Origin: Neorhizobium galegae bv. orientalis str. HAMBI 540
GTDB lineage: Bacteria; Pseudomonadota; Alphaproteobacteria; Rhizobiales; Rhizobiaceae
DNA length: 64,000 bases
Direction of reading: 5' to 3'
Assembly: GCF_000731315.1 (NCBI RefSeq)
Contig: NZ_HG938354.1
Location: 868,001-932,000 of the forward strand
Shown here: positions 61,404-64,000 of the stretch, piece after piece
Layout of the letters: each line of letters begins with the position of its first letter
How positions within the stretch are numbered: position 1 is the first letter of the stretch
The notes under the pieces: generated by a model
Databases searched by the model: none
What the model saw: the letters and a program-made list of their open reading frames with translations, nothing else
What the model was told of the DNA's origin: nothing
Program-made: the position numbers and the translations under genes

Positions 61404-62111
61404 ATGGACAGCAACGTGGGAAGTGTTTCAGATACGGCGTCCATAGTGGATGGCGTCATGCGGGGTCGATTTGCCAACCGCTACTATCTGGATCGGCAAC
61501 TCGATCGTGCGGCGGTCAGGCAGATCGTTGATGTGGCCCGCCATGCCGGGACGGGTGCCAACGTGCAGCCCTGGCACGTGCATCTGGTGGCGGGTCATGC
61601 CAAGGACAGTTTGATCGAAGCACTCCGTATTGCGCACGAAAGCGAGGCGGGCGCCCATACATCCGAATACACCTATCTCGCCGCAGATCTGCCGGAGCCC
61701 TACGCGTCGCGTCGACGCGAGTTCGGCGCTGTCTTCTATGGAGCGCTTGGCATCTCAATCGAAGATCACGCGGCCCGCGCGTTGCAGACCTCCCGGAACT
61801 ACCGTTTCTTCGACGCCCCGATCGGCCTGATCTTCACGATCGATCGGCGCCTGGAGACAGGGAGCTGGCTCGATCTTGGCATGTTCATCCAGAATGTCAT
61901 GCTCGCAGCCGTCGCGCGAGGTCTGGACACCTGTCCGCAAGAATTCTTTTCCCGATATCACGCCGTCATCCGCGATGAACTCTCGCTGCGGCCTGAGGAA
62001 CTTGTCGTGTGCGGCATGTCGATGGGGTTCGGTGATCCCGAATGGGCCCGGAAACGCCCCCACATGCCAAAGGCGCCTGTCGAAGATATCGCCTCCTTTC
62101 ACGGCTTTTGA
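61404..62111 (+). CDS. Nitroreductase, PnbA-like
   Basis: The 235-residue FMN nitroreductase has an R-x-R FMN region near the start (MRGRFANRYY), ANVQPWHVHLVAG, GLIFTIDRRLETGSWLDLGMF and the C-terminal GMSMGFGDPEWARKR. With the DUF4863 gene next to it, the likely substrate is a nitroarene such as 4-nitrobenzoate, reduced to the hydroxylamine with NAD(P)H. The ribosome site is weak. Confidence 0.87.
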   Translation: MDSNVGSVSDTASIVDGVMRGRFANRYYLDRQLDRAAVRQIVDVARHAGTGANVQPWHVHLVAGHAKDSLIEALRIAHESEAGAHTSEYTYLAADLPEPYASRRREFGAVFYGALGISIEDHAARALQTSRNYRFFDAPIGLIFTIDRRLETGSWLDLGMFIQNVMLAAVARGLDTCPQEFFSRYHAVIRDELSLRPEELVVCGMSMGFGDPEWARKRPHMPKAPVEDIASFHGF

Positions 62112-62130
62112 ATCCAACTGGAGAATGACA

Positions 62131-62700
62131 ATGACCGAACGCGACGAACTGATAGACGCGGCTGTCGCCTTCATCGAAACGATCAAGGACAAGACTCCTG
62201 GCGAAGAGGTGGAGCTGTGGCTGAACGAGATGCATGGGCCGGGAAGCTCCGTCTATGAAGACCTGGCGGACCGCGTAAGGCGCGGTGTCGAGCAGGGCTG
62301 GGCCGCCACCACCGAGATAACCGGGCGCCACTACCGTCGCAGCCGACTTCTCGAACCTTGCGAGCGATCGCACTTCTTCAGCTTGACGACTGTCTATATG
62401 GACAGCCCTACCCTGACCAAGATTGCTGAACATGACCGCGTCTTCCGGGGCGACTATCATCTTCACCCCTACGGGGAGTTCAATTTGGTCGTGCCGCTGG
62501 AGCCGACGGCAGAACTGATGGGGCCGCTGGGATGGCGGCATGCGGGATGGACTGCGCCAGCACCCGGCAGTCACCACTATCCCGAAGCAAGGGGCGGCGC
62601 GCTCATCGCGTTCTTCTTCCTCCCTTCCGGACGCATTTCCTACGACATCGAGGCACCGCGGATTGATGAACACGTCGCCTCCAAGGAGAATATGCAATGA
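62131..62700 (+). CDS. DUF4863 protein, 4-hydroxylaminobenzoate lyase (PnbB)-like
   Basis: The 189-residue protein has an N-terminal helical part and a cupin-like core (SLTTVYMDSPTLTKIAEHDRVFRGDYHLHPYGEFNLVVPL) with His/Glu residues suited to metal binding. DUF4863 includes PnbB, which converts 4-hydroxylaminobenzoate to protocatechuate and ammonia. It begins behind CTGGAGAATGACA, and its stop overlaps the next start (ATGA). Substrate assignment rests on family and gene order. Confidence 0.8.
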   Translation: MTERDELIDAAVAFIETIKDKTPGEEVELWLNEMHGPGSSVYEDLADRVRRGVEQGWAATTEITGRHYRRSRLLEPCERSHFFSLTTVYMDSPTLTKIAEHDRVFRGDYHLHPYGEFNLVVPLEPTAELMGPLGWRHAGWTAPAPGSHHYPEARGGALIAFFFLPSGRISYDIEAPRIDEHVASKENMQ

Positions 62701-63173
62701 CACAACGTCTGGACTACAACGCGGCCTCCCCCAACGGAATGAAGGCGCTCGCTGGCGTTTATGCCCATATCGGCCGATCGAGTCTTCCGAAGTCCCTGAT
62801 AGAGCTTGTCTATCTCCGGATTTCGCAGATCAATGGCTGCGTCTACTGCATCGACATGCATTCCCGCGACCTGTTGACAGGCGGAATGGAGGTCGAAAAG
62901 CTTGTCCTCGTCCAGTCCTGGCGCGAGGCCGGCAGCCTGTTCAATGAAGGCGAGCGTGCGGCTCTCGCGTGGACCGAGACCGTGACCCGCGTGGCACAGA
63001 CCGGTGTCCCCGACGAAGACTTCGAAGCAGCCTCGGCGGCGTTCGACAGCCAGGAGCTTGCCGATCTAACCATCGCGATTGGACTGATGAATGCCTACAA
63101 TCGCATGGCCATCAGCTTCCGAGCACCGCCCGCCGCTGTCCAGCGTGCCAGCGCCTCAAACAGCGCTGAGTGA
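62697..63173 (+). CDS. Carboxymuconolactone decarboxylase/AhpD-family protein
   Basis: The 158-residue protein has the AhpD redox site NGCVYCIDMHSRDLL (CxxC with nearby His) and helices typical of the family (LVYLRISQ..). Members act as alkylhydroperoxidases or detoxify reactive intermediates. It is coupled to the PnbB-like gene; a role in removing peroxide or nitroso by-products is plausible but inferred. Confidence 0.9.
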   Translation: MTQRLDYNAASPNGMKALAGVYAHIGRSSLPKSLIELVYLRISQINGCVYCIDMHSRDLLTGGMEVEKLVLVQSWREAGSLFNEGERAALAWTETVTRVAQTGVPDEDFEAASAAFDSQELADLTIAIGLMNAYNRMAISFRAPPAAVQRASASNSAE

Positions 63174-63194
63174 ACAAAAGGAGCCGATTAAGCT

Positions 63195-63830
63195 ATGACC
63201 AACACCGGTATGAAAATCCCAGACAGCAAGCTGGCGCGCGACGTGACGCAGTTCATTCGCGATACCGAGAGCGAACTCCTGTTCCTACATTCCAGCCGGG
63301 TTTTTCTCTGGGGTGCCCTCATGGGAGAACGAACGGGTCTGAAGTTTGACCCGGAACTGCTCTACGTTGCGGCCATGTTCCATGACATTGGCCTGACCTC
63401 CCATTATCACGAAAGTCAGCGTCGCTTCGAAGTCGATGGAGCCTTTGCCGCAAGCGACTTCCTGCGAGCCTACGATATTCCTGAACGGGACGTCGAAAAG
63501 GTCTGGAATGCCGTGGCACTTCACACGACGCCCGGCATTCCCGAGCACATGCACCCGGAAATCTTCCTCGTCCAAGCGGGCGCCGGAATGGACGTGGCGG
63601 GGCGAGGTTACGAAGGATTCAGCGATGAGCAGCGTCACGAGGTTGTCGCCGCCTATCCCAGGGGTGAAAACTTCAAAGACAGGATGATTGACGCATTCTA
63701 CGACGGGATGAAGCACCGTCCCCACAGCACGTTCGGGACCTTCAACGACGACTTCCTTGCCTTCAAGGACCCGACGTTCCAGCGGGCGGATCTCTGCAGC
63801 ATTATCCACTATTCGCCTTGGGATCACTGA
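63195..63830 (+). CDS. HD-domain hydrolase, cyanamide-hydratase-like
   Basis: The 211-residue protein has the HD metal motif AAMFHDIGLTSHYH and an upstream His in FLHSSRVFLWG. VALHTTPGIPEH and the C-terminal RADLCSIIHYSPWDH also fit fungal-type cyanamide hydratase and related HD enzymes. It begins 21 bp after the AhpD-like gene in the nitroarene operon. Its substrate is unknown. Confidence 0.87.
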   Translation: MTNTGMKIPDSKLARDVTQFIRDTESELLFLHSSRVFLWGALMGERTGLKFDPELLYVAAMFHDIGLTSHYHESQRRFEVDGAFAASDFLRAYDIPERDVEKVWNAVALHTTPGIPEHMHPEIFLVQAGAGMDVAGRGYEGFSDEQRHEVVAAYPRGENFKDRMIDAFYDGMKHRPHSTFGTFNDDFLAFKDPTFQRADLCSIIHYSPWDH

Positions 63831-64000
63831 AGAGATCCAAGCGCCGTCGCGAGCTTGGGCAACGTGCTCGGCGCGCTGGCGAACTGGCTGCTCGGCCGGG
63901 GCATCGAACGCTTCAGGGAAAAGCGATGGTTTCCGATCGGCCCGGCAGCGCTCGATCGTGCGCAAGGCTGGTATCGCCGCTTCGGAAAGTGGTCGCTGCT
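63831..64000 (+). pseudogene. YqaA-type membrane protein gene, 5'-truncated and cut by the window edge
   Basis: The frame encodes ASLGNVLGALANWLLGRG, then ERFREKRWFPIGPAALDRAQ, matching the interior of YqaA/SNARE-associated (DedA-like) membrane proteins. The usual N-terminal ~45 residues and any credible start are missing; the homologous part begins right after the HD gene stop, in the same frame. It may continue past 64000. Confidence 0.7.

Noticed and set aside
1..64000. Search by eye for tRNA, rRNA, CRISPR arrays, IS elements, integrases and replication origins
   Set aside because: None recognised. Breakpoints are visible (3957, 43372, 56700, 63831) but without transposase genes or clear attachment sites.

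Overview
The window looks like accessory DNA of a Rhizobiales bacterium (Rhizobium/Agrobacterium/Ensifer type). The reasons are high GC, tightly packed and often ATGA-coupled operons, many ABC importers and amino-acid/opine-type oxidoreductases, Lrp/LysR/GntR/LacI local regulators, an AztD zinc chaperone, EcfG-type stress promoters, and DUF3606 and DUF4142 proteins. I saw no rRNA, tRNA, CRISPR, phage or intact transposon. A secondary replicon or a variable chromosomal region would fit, but that is inference.

0-12.5 kb. A sulfonate-type ABC importer (ATPase cut by the window edge, permease) precedes a sulfatase, divergent from a LacI/GntR-type repressor. Next is a Zur-like box, a COG0523 GTPase gene with a large internal deletion, and the zinc chaperone gene aztD. 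A clear cobalamin riboswitch leads into a CbiX/[2Fe-2S] protein and a nickel/peptide-type ABC importer (binding protein and two permeases, no ATPase), probably a cobalt acquisition unit. A DUF3299 protein, an L,D-transpeptidase-like protein and an unknown protein follow on the minus strand.

12.5-41.3 kb. This is a dense catabolic region. One plus-strand operon encodes an ArgE-like deacylase, a 2-hydroxyacid dehydrogenase, a cupin, an aldehyde dehydrogenase, a tartrate-dehydrogenase-like enzyme and GabD. A divergent unit holds a PuuB-like FAD oxidase plus a HAD hydrolase, facing a GNAT protein, a class III aminotransferase, a second HAD and a complete peptide-type ABC importer. An Lrp gene, two more DAO-type FAD oxidases, a LysR gene and a minus-strand operon (hyuA, hyuB, [2Fe-2S] subunit, opine-oxidase-like large subunit) complete the block. 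Two nearly identical 21-bp palindromes lie in the hyuA/oxidase divergent promoter.

41.3-54 kb. panC-panB are followed by a decayed ABC-ATPase end, then an amide/peptide-to-arginine style module: an FCD GntR regulator with a perfect operator, an M20 amidohydrolase, an unusual M28 peptidase, a polar amino acid ABC importer with two binding proteins, an Lrp regulator, arginase and ornithine cyclodeaminase. The likely logic is import and hydrolysis of a conjugated basic amino acid, then arginine to ornithine to proline.

54-60.3 kb. A cluster of small stress-type genes (cold shock, DUF4142, short exported or charged proteins, DUF3606, exonuclease III) carries six candidate EcfG promoters. It is interspersed with decayed genes: a CBS-domain remnant, a frameshifted chrA, and an iron-permease-like gene with an amber codon at position 3.

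60.3-64 kb. A LysR gene is divergent from a nitroreductase, a DUF4863/PnbB-like lyase, an AhpD-like protein and an HD hydrolase, resembling a 4-nitrobenzoate degradation cluster. The window ends in a YqaA-type membrane protein gene that lacks its beginning.
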